Positions 44,887-53,640 of a DNA stretch of 64,000 bases are shown here, piece after piece (position 1 is the first letter of the stretch; every line of letters begins with the position of its first letter). The notes under the pieces were generated by a model, which did not search any database, was not told where the DNA came from, and was given only the letters and a program-made list of their open reading frames with translations. Both the position numbers and the translations under genes were made by a program. The stretch is from Flavobacterium odoriferum (GTDB taxonomy: Bacteria; Bacteroidota; Bacteroidia; Flavobacteriales; Flavobacteriaceae). Where the stretch lies: contig NZ_JAMKFA010000012.1 in the NCBI RefSeq assembly GCF_025499515.1, positions 176,719-240,718 on the forward strand, given 5' to 3'.

Positions 44887-45735
44887 ATGAAATATTACAT
44901 TATCATTCCCGCTTACAACGAAGAGGCTTTTATGAGCTTGACTTTGCAATCGTTAGTAGAACAAACCGTTTTACCAACAAAAATTGTAGTTGTGAATGAT
45001 AATTCTACCGATAAAACTCCGGAAATTGTTTCTGAATTTGCTTCTAAATATCCATTTATTACTTTAGTGAATAAAAAATCCGATGCAATGCATTTACCTG
45101 GAAGTAAAGTGATTCAGGCTTTTCATGAAGGAGAAAAAAACATCGATGACAATTACGACATCATTGTAAAAGTAGATGCCGATTTAATTTTTCCAAACAA
45201 CTATTTTGAAACGATTATCAAACATTTTCAATCGGATGACAAAATTGGAATGGTGGGCGGATTTTGCTATGTAGAAAAAAATGGAGATTGGGTTTTAGAA
45301 AATCTAACCGATAAAGATCACATACGCGGAGCATTAAAAGCCTACCGAAAAGAGACATACAAACAAATTGGTGGGTTAAAACCTGCAATGGGTTGGGACA
45401 CAGTTGACGAATTACTATGTAAATTCTACAATTGGAAAGTCGTAACCGATGAAAGCCTACATGTAAAACACTTAAAACCAACTGGCGCAAGCTACAACAA
45501 AGCAGCTCGATACAAACAAGGAGAAGCTTTTTACAGCTTGGGTTACGGATTTATCATCACCGCTATTTCATCATTGAAATTGGTAATTCGAAAAGGCAAA
45601 CCTCTTTTATTCATCGATTATTTAATGGGATTTTGGAAAGCAAAATCATCTGGAAAACCTTTGTTTGTAACTGCTGAACAAGCCAAATTTTTCAGAAACT
45701 ACCGTTGGAAAAAAATGAGAGAGAAATTGTTTTAA
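44887..45735 (+). CDS. Glycosyltransferase family 2
   Basis: The product has 282 residues with the GT-A fold. It starts YYIIIPAYNEEAFM, has VVNDNSTDKTPEI, and the DxD motif is VKVDADLIFPNNYF near 100. The WDTVDELLCKFYNWKV segment is the acceptor/base region. A C-terminal amphipathic helix suggests membrane association. Its sugar donor and acceptor are unknown; it is adjacent to the methyltransferase and upstream of MlaE. Confidence 0.9.
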   Translation: MKYYIIIPAYNEEAFMSLTLQSLVEQTVLPTKIVVVNDNSTDKTPEIVSEFASKYPFITLVNKKSDAMHLPGSKVIQAFHEGEKNIDDNYDIIVKVDADLIFPNNYFETIIKHFQSDDKIGMVGGFCYVEKNGDWVLENLTDKDHIRGALKAYRKETYKQIGGLKPAMGWDTVDELLCKFYNWKVVTDESLHVKHLKPTGASYNKAARYKQGEAFYSLGYGFIITAISSLKLVIRKGKPLLFIDYLMGFWKAKSSGKPLFVTAEQAKFFRNYRWKKMREKLF

Positions 45736-45791
45736 TCTTTTACAATAAAATATAGTATTTTTACTGAATACAAAATTGAACACTTAATAAA

Positions 45792-46538
45792 ATGATGCTC
45801 ATTCGCTACTTATCGCAAATAGGAAAATACTTTATTATGTTGAAAGAAATTTTCAACAAGCCTACTAAATGGTCGGTAATGAAACAATTAATCCTTAAAG
45901 AAGTTGATGATTTAATCATTGGTTCACTTGGAATTGTGGCATTTATTTCTTTTTTCGTTGGTGGTGTTGTGGCAATTCAAACCGCATTAAACTTGACAAA
46001 TCCTTTAATTCCAAAATATTTAATTGGATTTGCAACCCGTCAATCGGTTGTATTAGAATTTGCACCTACGTTTATTTCCATCATTATGGCTGGAAAAATG
46101 GGTTCATTCATTACATCAAGTATTGGAACCATGCGTGTTACCGAACAAATTGATGCTTTGGAAGTTATGGGTGTTAATTCTTTAAACTATTTGGTTTTTC
46201 CGAAAATCATTGCATTACTTTTATATCCTTTCGTAATTGGATTGAGTATGTTTTTAGGCATTTTTGGCGGTTGGATGGCTGCGGTTTATGGTGGTTTTAC
46301 CAGCAGTCCAGAATTTATTACAGGTTTACAAACAGAATTCATTCCATTTCACATTGCGTATGCATTTATAAAAACATTCACTTTTGCTTTGTTATTGGCA
46401 ACTATCCCATCATTTCATGGTTATTATATGAAAGGTGGCGCACTTGAAGTGGGTCAAGCGAGTACAGTTTCCTTCGTTTGGACATCAGTTGTAATTATTT
46501 TAATGAACTTTATATTAACCCAACTCCTCTTAAGCTAA
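45792..46538 (+). CDS. mlaE: MlaE-type phospholipid ABC transporter permease
   Basis: Inner-membrane permease of 248 residues. Conserved segments: GVVAIQTALNLTNPLIP, PTFISIIMAGKMGSFITSSIGTMRVTEQIDALEVMGVN (trimmed to its core GTMRVTEQIDALEVMGVN), and the C-terminal GQASTVSFVWTSVV. With MlaF it forms the core that transports glycerophospholipids between membranes in Gram-negative bacteria. The stop overlaps the MlaF start (TAATG). Confidence 0.9.
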   Translation: MMLIRYLSQIGKYFIMLKEIFNKPTKWSVMKQLILKEVDDLIIGSLGIVAFISFFVGGVVAIQTALNLTNPLIPKYLIGFATRQSVVLEFAPTFISIIMAGKMGSFITSSIGTMRVTEQIDALEVMGVNSLNYLVFPKIIALLLYPFVIGLSMFLGIFGGWMAAVYGGFTSSPEFITGLQTEFIPFHIAYAFIKTFTFALLLATIPSFHGYYMKGGALEVGQASTVSFVWTSVVIILMNFILTQLLLS

Positions 46539-47308
46539 TGATTGAAGTAAAAAACATCGTAAAACAATTTGGAGAACAAACCGTTTTAAAAGGCGTTTCT
46601 ACTCGTTTTGAAGCAGGAATGACCAATTTAATTATTGGACAAAGTGGTTCGGGTAAAACAGTTTTTTTAAAATCATTATTAGGAATTCACACACCAGATA
46701 GCGGAACTATTTCATTTGACGGCAGAATTTACTCTGAACTTTCAAATGACGAAAAAAGAGCTTTACGAACAGAAATTGGAATGGTTTTTCAAGGAAGCGC
46801 TTTGTTTGATAGTATGACTGTGGAAGAAAATATTGGTTTTCCGCTGAAAATGTTTACCAATAAAACGCCTGCAGAAATTAAAGAACGTGTTGATTTTGTT
46901 ATTGACAGAGTCCATTTGGTAAATGCGCATCACAAACGTCCTTCTGAGATTTCAGGAGGAATGCAAAAGCGTGTTGCCATTGCTCGTGCCATCGTAAATA
47001 ATCCAAAATACCTTTTTTGTGATGAACCAAATTCGGGTTTAGACCCAAAAACAGCCATTGTAATTGATAATTTGATTCAAGAAATTACGCAAGAATACAA
47101 CATTACCACTGTGATTAATACGCACGACATGAACTCGGTAATGGAAATTGGAGAGAAAATTGTCTTCTTAAAAAATGGTTTATTAGAATGGGAAGGTTCA
47201 AACAAAGAAATTTTCAAAACCGATAACGCAGCGGTTACCGATTTTGTATATTCTTCAGAATTATTCAAGCGTGTACGAAAAATGTACTTGGAAGATGATG
47301 TAAAATAG
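46538..47308 (+). CDS. mlaF: MlaF-type ABC transporter ATP-binding protein
   Basis: The product has 256 residues from ATG 46538, which overlaps the mlaE stop codon by one base. Walker A is GQSGSGKTV, the signature is ISGGMQKRVAIARAI, Walker B is LFCDEPNSGLD, and the switch His is in INTHDMNS. The Met in the signature (SGGMQ) is characteristic of the MlaF/Ttg2A family. mlaD is not in this window. Confidence 0.92.
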   Translation: MIEVKNIVKQFGEQTVLKGVSTRFEAGMTNLIIGQSGSGKTVFLKSLLGIHTPDSGTISFDGRIYSELSNDEKRALRTEIGMVFQGSALFDSMTVEENIGFPLKMFTNKTPAEIKERVDFVIDRVHLVNAHHKRPSEISGGMQKRVAIARAIVNNPKYLFCDEPNSGLDPKTAIVIDNLIQEITQEYNITTVINTHDMNSVMEIGEKIVFLKNGLLEWEGSNKEIFKTDNAAVTDFVYSSELFKRVRKMYLEDDVK

Positions 47309-47310
47309 TC

Positions 47311-48366
47311 CTATTTTAATTTAGAAACTATTTGCTTAATGTCTTGTTCTTTATTTTTTGGATAAATCAACAACACATCGTCTTTGTCTACAATTATATA
47401 GTCGGTTAAACCATCAATTACAACCAATTTTTTACCTTCGGTTCTAATGATGTTATTAGTTGCATTTTCCAAATAAACAGTAGCATTTACAACTGCATTT
47501 TCTTGTTCGTCTTTTGGCAATTTATCATATAATGAACCCCAAGTTCCTAAATCGTTCCAATCGAAAGTTGCAGGTAATACAAAAACGTTTTGCGCTTTTT
47601 CTAAAATGGCATAATCGACAGAAATATTTTGTGCTAACGGATAATTATCTTTGATAAATGCCGCTTCTTTCTCTGTATTTAAAGCTTCGTAACCACTCAT
47701 AAAATGGTCATACATCACTGGCTGAAACTCTTCATAGGCTTTTAAAACGGTTTTGGCACTCCATACGAAAATCCCAGCATTCCAGAGATAATTCCTGCTT
47801 TGAATAAACTTTCTTGCAGTAGCATAATCTGGTTTTTCACGAAACTGCTTCACTTTTTTAATTGGACGAGAATCTAATTTATCAAATTCGATATAGCCGT
47901 AACCTGTGTTGGCAAATGTTGGTAAAATTCCTAATGTCATTAAATTTTCATCACACTCACAGAAATCGAAAGCGTGTTGCAAATTAGAACAAAACTGCAT
48001 TTCATCTTCAATCCAGTGGTCAGAAGGCGCTACAACCATTATAGCATTCGGATTTTGTTTTTTAATTTTTAAAGAAGCATACAAAATACAAGGCGCAGTG
48101 TTTCTCATTACAGGTTCAAGAATAATTTGCTCTTGTTTTACCATTGGTAATTGCTCTAAAACAATACTATTGTAATCCTCATGTGTTAGAATTAAGATAT
48201 TTTCTTTAGGAATAATTTGAGACAAGCGAGTAAACGTTTTTTGAATTAGTGTTTCACCAGTTCCTAACATGTCGTGAAATTGCTTAGGAAACTCGGCTGT
48301 ACTCACTGGCCAAAAACGTGAACCAACTCCACCAGCCATCAATATTGCGTAATAATTTTTGTTCAT
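47311..48366 (-). CDS. manC: Mannose-1-phosphate guanylyltransferase
   Basis: Forms GDP-mannose from mannose-1-phosphate and GTP. The product has 351 residues, the monofunctional form without an isomerase domain. The nucleotide-binding motif MAGGVGSRFWPVS near 11-23 and the FREKPDY motif are typical. It feeds glycan and lipid glycosylation, and it is the last gene of a minus-strand run (M28, SDR, BRO-N, SprT-like, small membrane protein). Confidence 0.9.
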   Translation of the reverse strand: MNKNYYAILMAGGVGSRFWPVSTAEFPKQFHDMLGTGETLIQKTFTRLSQIIPKENILILTHEDYNSIVLEQLPMVKQEQIILEPVMRNTAPCILYASLKIKKQNPNAIMVVAPSDHWIEDEMQFCSNLQHAFDFCECDENLMTLGILPTFANTGYGYIEFDKLDSRPIKKVKQFREKPDYATARKFIQSRNYLWNAGIFVWSAKTVLKAYEEFQPVMYDHFMSGYEALNTEKEAAFIKDNYPLAQNISVDYAILEKAQNVFVLPATFDWNDLGTWGSLYDKLPKDEQENAVVNATVYLENATNNIIRTEGKKLVVIDGLTDYIIVDKDDVLLIYPKNKEQDIKQIVSKLK

Positions 48367-48374
48367 AATGTGTG

Positions 48375-48833
48375 TTACTGAGTAACTATATTTTTAATTT
48401 TTATAAAAAATCCTATAATAAAATGGGTAACAAAAATAATAAATGAAAAAACGAAAAGTATTCCAAAAATTGTAATAATCAAATTTACATCAAATGAATC
48501 TTGATACAATTCATTTTCATCATAAAAAATCATGTATGGAAATACAATTCCCAAAACTGAAATAATCAATGTATAAATATGTGAATTTTTAAAAAATGAA
48601 TTTGTTGGAAATTTTATCCAAATAAATATCAAATAGAAAAAATAAAACAACAAAAAAAGTAAAGAGAAAAACCAATAAACATGTACATGATGAATAACAA
48701 AATAAGTATCGTGAACATTAATATCTAAAGTATTATTTTCATTACTTGTTGTTAAAATCCCAAACAACAAGAATAATACAGCAAAAATTGCTAATAAAAA
48801 ATGAGGTTTTTCTTTTAAAACTTTAAAAATCAT
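48375..48833 (-). CDS. Small four-helix membrane protein with cytochrome-oxidase-subunit-I-like motif
   Basis: The product has 152 residues. Four hydrophobic helices are predicted (about 11-28, 52-74, 86-103 and 118-145). Residues 37-53 read DINVHDTYFVIHHVHVY: the spacing H-D-T-Y-x-V-[IV]-x-H-x-H is identical to helix X of heme-copper oxidase subunit I, where the last two His bind heme a3 and heme a. The rest of an oxidase is absent. It sits 8 bp upstream of manC and 9 bp after the SprT-like gene, within one operon. Heme binding is inferred, not shown. Confidence 0.7.
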   Translation of the reverse strand: MIFKVLKEKPHFLLAIFAVLFLLFGILTTSNENNTLDINVHDTYFVIHHVHVYWFFSLLFLLFYFFYLIFIWIKFPTNSFFKNSHIYTLIISVLGIVFPYMIFYDENELYQDSFDVNLIITIFGILFVFSFIIFVTHFIIGFFIKIKNIVTQ

Positions 48834-48842
48834 TGTACTTAT

Positions 48843-49445
48843 TTAATTCGGCAACAATTCCACTTCAGCATTGGGTTGAAACAGATATAATCGTCCAGAA
48901 CTTATTTCTAAACATTCATATCGCTTAACTCTTAATGCTATTTTCTTAAAAATTTTCCCATTGTGAATTCTAAAATGACTTCCCATTGGAATTTCAAAGA
49001 TATAATTTTTATCGGTTTCTTTTTGGTCAAATTGTTTTAATGCGATAGCTAATTTTGCATCTGTATCACTACTGGCTTTCGGATTTCTAAAATGTTTGGC
49101 AAGCAATGGCAACAATTGATGGGGAAATATTTCAGGACGAATAAACGGCACCATCATTCTTTGAAAAGTGAGTTTCCATTCATCGCCATGAGGTTTTATG
49201 TATCGTCCATACTTTTCGAAAGCTACCAAATGAGCAATTTCGTGAATTAGTGTAATTAAAAATCGGTATTTATTCAAACTAGCATTTACCGTAATCAAAT
49301 GATAACCTTGCGCATCTTTTCGATAATCGCCATGACGGGTTTGACGTTCATTAACGATTTTAAGATGCACATGATTGGCTTTGATTAACTCAAAACAATG
49401 ATGAACTGCGTGTTCAGGAAGATATTTTTGTAAAACTTCGCTCAA
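48843..49445 (-). CDS. SprT-like zinc metalloprotease domain protein
   Basis: The product has 200 residues. HEIAH at 68-72 with a third ligand in KPHGDEW near 90 forms the SprT-like zinc site (as in SPRTN, which degrades DNA-protein crosslinks). A C-terminal beta-rich region (SHFRIHNGKIFKKIALRVKR trimmed; EISSGRLYLFQ) may be a small nucleic-acid-binding part. The start is adjacent to the end of the BRO-N gene with no spacer. Confidence 0.85.
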   Translation of the reverse strand: MSEVLQKYLPEHAVHHCFELIKANHVHLKIVNERQTRHGDYRKDAQGYHLITVNASLNKYRFLITLIHEIAHLVAFEKYGRYIKPHGDEWKLTFQRMMVPFIRPEIFPHQLLPLLAKHFRNPKASSDTDAKLAIALKQFDQKETDKNYIFEIPMGSHFRIHNGKIFKKIALRVKRYECLEISSGRLYLFQPNAEVELLPN

Positions 49446-50282
49446 TTATTTATCAATCTTTTTATTAGCATCACGCAAAGATTTTGCATTTAGCGAACTG
49501 ACTACTTTTTTTCCTGTTTTAGCTTCTAATTCTTTGAGTGCTACTTTAGCAACATTTCCGCCTTGTTTTGCAACTTTTTTGCTTTCTTCAAACGATTCAG
49601 GGTTTACAGCTTGTGAAATATCTTTGGTTGAAGCTTCGGCTAACATATTCAAAATCAATTCGGTATTAGTCATATTGTCTCGAAGATTTTCTTTTTTCAA
49701 CCCTTTTATAATTTTATATTCTTTCGTTGTTTTTCCTGACCAAGACTTTGAAATAATATCGGTTAAAGTGGCAAACTGTTGTCCTTCTTTTAATCCTCTA
49801 TTTTTCCATTCGTCTGTTAATTCTTTACGAATTTCTATGCTTTTTAATCTTTGATTAATCCAACTTTCGGAATATCCTAATTGCATATATTGGTTCAGAG
49901 CTCTATCGATTGAAATTTCAGGATCTTGTAATTCGTCTAAACGTTCTGCAGCAATTTGAGCTAACCACAATTTAAAAGGTTCCGCTTTTGGTGAAGGAAT
50001 GGATTGAATTAATCGAAAAAGTTGTTCAGTATCCGCAACATCGGTTAGTCGCATTTTACCATCAGGAGCTTGCATTTTCAACTGTCCGATTTTATCGGAC
50101 ACTTCACTTCCTTCTTTAATCAACTTTGATTTTAAATCACTCCAATACTTTCTTGGACGATCACTATCGATTAAAACTTCAATTACATCTATAATTGAAA
50201 CATACCACTTCTCTTGATTGGAATCCCAAGTGGTTCTTACTTTTTTGTTTTCAAATAATTGAATGGCGTTTACTTTTGTCAT
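49446..50282 (-). CDS. BRO-N domain protein (phage-antirepressor-like)
   Basis: The product has 278 residues. The N-terminal BRO-like domain (about 8-115) reads VRTTWDSNQEKWYVSIIDVIEVL and RLTDVADTEQLFRLIQSIPSPKAEPFKLWLA (trimmed to core TEQLFRLIQSIPSPKA); these occur in phage antirepressors and DinD-like proteins. The C-terminal half is helical and Lys-rich. It is not in a prophage: no phage genes surround it. It directly precedes the SprT-like gene, suggesting a joint DNA-damage or housekeeping role. Confidence 0.75.
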   Translation of the reverse strand: MTKVNAIQLFENKKVRTTWDSNQEKWYVSIIDVIEVLIDSDRPRKYWSDLKSKLIKEGSEVSDKIGQLKMQAPDGKMRLTDVADTEQLFRLIQSIPSPKAEPFKLWLAQIAAERLDELQDPEISIDRALNQYMQLGYSESWINQRLKSIEIRKELTDEWKNRGLKEGQQFATLTDIISKSWSGKTTKEYKIIKGLKKENLRDNMTNTELILNMLAEASTKDISQAVNPESFEESKKVAKQGGNVAKVALKELEAKTGKKVVSSLNAKSLRDANKKIDK

Positions 50283-50320
50283 GGTTATATAAATTTAAAT
50301 GAAATTACAATTTACAAAAA

Positions 50321-51004
50321 TTATGGTGTAGTTGATGAAACTTGCAATACTTTTCCATTATAAAATTTGTTTCCAGTTAATGCGAAATTGAAGATGTAAT
50401 CTGCCATTTCTTTTGCTGAAAGTGGCGCTTCGTAACCTGGAAAAGCTTCTTGTAACATTTCGGTATTTACAGCTCCAAGTGCTAAAACATTGAAGGCAAT
50501 TCCTTCTTCTTTATATTCTTCAGCTAATAATTCAGACAACGTAATCACGGCTCCTTTGCTTGACGAATATGCAGCTAAACCAGCGAATTTCATGCTTCCT
50601 TGTATGCCGCCCATAGAACTAATCGTCACGACATGACTTCCTTTTTCCATGAAAGGAATACAGATTTTTGTTAATTCAGCAACCGCAAAAACATTGACTT
50701 TATAAATATCTTGAAATTCTTCTGAAGTAATTTGCGTGAATTGTTTATGCAACAAACTTCCTGCATTATGAATTAAAATATCAACTTTTTTCCAAGTTTG
50801 ATTGATGAAATTCTCCACTTGAAGTAATTCATCTGGATTTGAAATATCAATTGACAAACACGTAATATTTGGATTTTCAATTAAAGCCTGAGGAGTTTTA
50901 CGAGAAATGGCAAGAACCTGATGACCCTCATTTGCAAATTGCAAGGCTAATTCGTAACCAATTCCGCGAGAAGTTCCCGTTATGATGATGTTTTTATTTT
51001 TCAT
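50321..51004 (-). CDS. SDR family NAD(P)-dependent oxidoreductase
   Basis: Classical short-chain dehydrogenase of 227 residues: cofactor motif GTSRGIGYELA near 9, NAG in LIHNAGS, catalytic Ser in TISSMGG and Tyr-x3-Lys in YSSSKGAV. The substrate is unknown. Its start overlaps the end of the M28 peptidase gene by 11 bp. Confidence 0.9.
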   Translation of the reverse strand: MKNKNIIITGTSRGIGYELALQFANEGHQVLAISRKTPQALIENPNITCLSIDISNPDELLQVENFINQTWKKVDILIHNAGSLLHKQFTQITSEEFQDIYKVNVFAVAELTKICIPFMEKGSHVVTISSMGGIQGSMKFAGLAAYSSSKGAVITLSELLAEEYKEEGIAFNVLALGAVNTEMLQEAFPGYEAPLSAKEMADYIFNFALTGNKFYNGKVLQVSSTTP

Positions 51005-51959
51005 TTAACTTGATTTCTTTTTTAGGAGCATTTATCATTTTTTCTAAAACTGGAATTGTCTTAGAAATTACATTAGTCATGTGTTTCGTATCCATCAATT
51101 CAAACTCATCATCAGGTTGGTGATAAAATTCGAAATTTTCAAAATCAAATGTAGAAACGGTTTGAGCTGGAACATTAAATTCGGTAAAAAATGGATAATT
51201 ATCAGATGCTCTAAACAACATATATTTGGTTTCAATTGGCAAATACCCAACTAATTTTTCTCCTGCATATTCGTTCATTGTCGTCGCCATGTTCGATTTT
51301 CCAAAACCAGTTAAATAAAAATCCATTCCTTTGTCTTTCATTGGAACTCCAATCATTTCAAAATTGAACATGAAATACAAATCCATTTTTTGTTCTTTCA
51401 ATTTAGCTGCTAAATGTTTCGAACCTAAAAGACCTTTTTCCTCAGCAGAGAAGAACACAAAAAGAATACTTCGTTTGTTATTTTTGAATTTTGCGAAATA
51501 TTTAGCTACTTCGGTTACCGCAGTGGTTCCGGAAGCATTGTCGTTTGCTCCGTTTCCAATATCATCGCCATTTACGGCTGCAATTTTTCCAATATGATCA
51601 TAATGCGCTCCAATGATTACAAATTCATTTTTTAATTTTTTATCTGTTCCTTCAATGTAACCTACAATATTGAAAGCAGGTTTGTCAAAATTTGATAACG
51701 TATCACGATAGGTTTTAAAATATGGTTTGATTCCGTTTTCTTTCAATAAATTTTCAAGATAAACTGAAGCTTTTTCAATTCCTTCACTACCTGAATCTCT
51801 TCCTTCTAGTTCATCGGAAGCTAAATAAGACAGTGTTTTAATAACATTTTCTTCAGAAACTTTATAGGAAACAGAATTGGTTTGATTCGTTTTTTCCGGT
51901 TGTGGCTTTGTTGCACATGAAAACAATACAAATACTAATAAAAAGATATAATAGCGCAT
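50994..51959 (-). CDS. M28 family zinc peptidase lipoprotein
   Basis: The product has 321 residues. The lipobox ends at Cys15 (FVLFSC), so it is anchored to the membrane. The M28 aminopeptidase domain shows GAHYDHIG, GANDNASGTTAV, FFSAEEKGLLGS and the C-terminal His in FEFYHQPDDEF, the co-catalytic di-zinc pattern. Likely hydrolyses peptides or amino-acid amides in the periplasm or on the surface. Confidence 0.9.
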   Translation of the reverse strand: MRYYIFLLVFVLFSCATKPQPEKTNQTNSVSYKVSEENVIKTLSYLASDELEGRDSGSEGIEKASVYLENLLKENGIKPYFKTYRDTLSNFDKPAFNIVGYIEGTDKKLKNEFVIIGAHYDHIGKIAAVNGDDIGNGANDNASGTTAVTEVAKYFAKFKNNKRSILFVFFSAEEKGLLGSKHLAAKLKEQKMDLYFMFNFEMIGVPMKDKGMDFYLTGFGKSNMATTMNEYAGEKLVGYLPIETKYMLFRASDNYPFFTEFNVPAQTVSTFDFENFEFYHQPDDEFELMDTKHMTNVISKTIPVLEKMINAPKKEIKLNEK

Positions 51960-51984
51960 AAATTTAGTTTTAAGTAAAAATAAA

Positions 51985-52009
51985 AAAATCCCGAGTAAAT
52001 CGGGATTTT
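51985..52009 (-). terminator. Intrinsic terminator of pdhA-pdhC
   Basis: AAAATCCCGA (51985-51994) pairs with TCGGGATTTT (52000-52009); the minus strand continues with a T tract. It lies 22 bp beyond the pdhC stop. Confidence 0.88.
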
Positions 52010-52030
52010 GTATGATAAATTTAACACTTA

Positions 52031-53635
52031 TTATGCTAACATCGTTACTGGATTTTCCATAAACGCTTTAAACGTTTGTAAGAATTGAGCTCCTGTTGCT
52101 CCGTCCACTGTTCTGTGATCGCAAGCCAAAGTAACTGTCATTGTGTTTCCAACTACGATTTGACCGTTTTTAACTACTGGTTTTTCAACAATAGCACCAA
52201 CAGATAAAATAGCTGAATTTGGTTGATTGATAATCGATGTAAATGATTGAATTCCGAACATTCCTAAATTAGAAATTGTGAATGTACTTCCTTCCATTTC
52301 AGCTGGTTGAATTTTTTTAGATTTTGCTTTTCCAGCCAAGTCTTTTACGTTTGCACCAATTTGAGTTAAGCTCATTTGGTCTGTAAATTTCAATACTGGA
52401 ACCATTAAACCGTCTTCAACAGCAACTGCAACACCAATATTCACGTGGTGATTGATTACCATTGCATCTTCTCTCCATTGTGAATTTACTTGTGGATGTT
52501 TTTTTAATGCCATCGCACTCGCTTTGATTACCATATCATTGAAAGAAACTTTTGTATCTGGTAATCCATTGATCATATTTCTTGAAGCAATTGCATTGTC
52601 CATATCCAACTCGATAGTTAAATAATAATGCGGTGCTGTAAATTTAGATTCTGATAATCTTCTCGCAATGGTTTTACGCATTTGCGAATTTTTGATTTCT
52701 TCTTGGAAAACTTCTCCTGCTGGAACAAATGGTTTCACAGCTGCAACTGCACTTGTAGCTTCTGCAACGGCTTGAGTTGGAGTTGCAACTGCTGATGGAG
52801 AGAAATTCTCTACATCAGATTTTACAATTCTTCCATTTTCACCTGAACCTTTTACTTGAGACAAGTTGATTCCTTTATCTTGAGCAATTTTTTTAGCTAA
52901 TGGAGAAGCAAAAACTCTACCTTCAGAGTTAGAAGTTGGAAGTTGGGAGTTGGAAGTAGCTTCCGTTTGTGTAACTGCTTTTACTTCAGATTTTGAAGTT
53001 TCAACAACTGCACCAACTTTGTAATTAGCCGCAATTCCTGAAACATCAGTTCCTGCTGGTCCTAAAATGGCTAAAATAGTATCAACTGGAGCAGAATCAC
53101 CTTCTTGCACTCCGATATATAACAAAGTTCCTGCATTAAAAGATTCGAATTCCATAGTAGCTTTATCCGTTTCGATTTCAGCTAAAATGTCACCTTCTTT
53201 TACAGCATCACCCACTTTTTTCAACCAAGTTGCTACTGTTCCTGTTGTCATCGTGTCAGACAAACGAGGCATTGTTACTACTTTTACACCAGCTGGAATT
53301 TCAACTGCAACAGAAGTTGGTTTTGCTTCTTCAACTACTTTTTCTTCTTTAGTTTCAGTAGCATTTCCTCCACTTAATAAAGCTGAAATATCTTCGCCTG
53401 CTGCACCAATAATAGCTAATAAAGAATCTACTGGAGCCGATTGTCCTTCTTGAATTCCGATGTGTAATAAAACACCATCATAGAAAGATTCGAATTCCAT
53501 TGTAGCTTTATCCGTTTCAATTTCGGCTAAAATATCACCTGTTTTGATTGTATCACCCACTTTTTTTAACCAAGTTGCTACAACTCCTTCGGTCATCGTA
53601 TCACTCAAACGGGGCATTGTTATAATTTGTGCCAT
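52031..53635 (-). CDS. pdhC: Pyruvate dehydrogenase complex dihydrolipoamide acetyltransferase (E2)
   Basis: E2 core of the pyruvate dehydrogenase complex. The product has 534 residues: two lipoyl domains with lipoyl-lysines K43 and K158 (ETDKATMEFES in both), an E3/E1-binding domain near 240-280 (ASPLAKKIAQDKG) and the C-terminal catalytic domain (HRTVDGATGAQFL). The linker between the second lipoyl domain and the binding domain contains TSNSQLPTSNSE (about 226-237), encoded by a heptamer tandem repeat at 52927-52957. It follows pdhA by 5 bp. Confidence 0.95.
   Translation of the reverse strand: MAQIITMPRLSDTMTEGVVATWLKKVGDTIKTGDILAEIETDKATMEFESFYDGVLLHIGIQEGQSAPVDSLLAIIGAAGEDISALLSGGNATETKEEKVVEEAKPTSVAVEIPAGVKVVTMPRLSDTMTTGTVATWLKKVGDAVKEGDILAEIETDKATMEFESFNAGTLLYIGVQEGDSAPVDTILAILGPAGTDVSGIAANYKVGAVVETSKSEVKAVTQTEATSNSQLPTSNSEGRVFASPLAKKIAQDKGINLSQVKGSGENGRIVKSDVENFSPSAVATPTQAVAEATSAVAAVKPFVPAGEVFQEEIKNSQMRKTIARRLSESKFTAPHYYLTIELDMDNAIASRNMINGLPDTKVSFNDMVIKASAMALKKHPQVNSQWREDAMVINHHVNIGVAVAVEDGLMVPVLKFTDQMSLTQIGANVKDLAGKAKSKKIQPAEMEGSTFTISNLGMFGIQSFTSIINQPNSAILSVGAIVEKPVVKNGQIVVGNTMTVTLACDHRTVDGATGAQFLQTFKAFMENPVTMLA
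52927..52957. repeat. In-frame heptamer repeat in the pdhC linker
   Basis: On the plus strand AGTTAGA, AGTTGGA, AGTTGGG and AGTTGGA follow each other, then AGT: a 7-bp tandem unit x 4.4. It has the period of the intergenic heptamers at 5367, 28137 and 44220 but lies inside a flexible linker of a coding region. Confidence 0.9.
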
Positions 53636-53640
53636 AGTTC

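Noticed and set aside
46478..46537. Upstream start extending mlaF by 20 residues
   Set aside because: It runs inside mlaE; the ATG at 46538 overlaps the mlaE stop in the usual coupled way and begins the conserved ATPase.
49446..50282. Prophage remnant around the BRO-N gene
   Set aside because: No integrase, capsid, portal or att-like repeats are present; neighbours are housekeeping genes.
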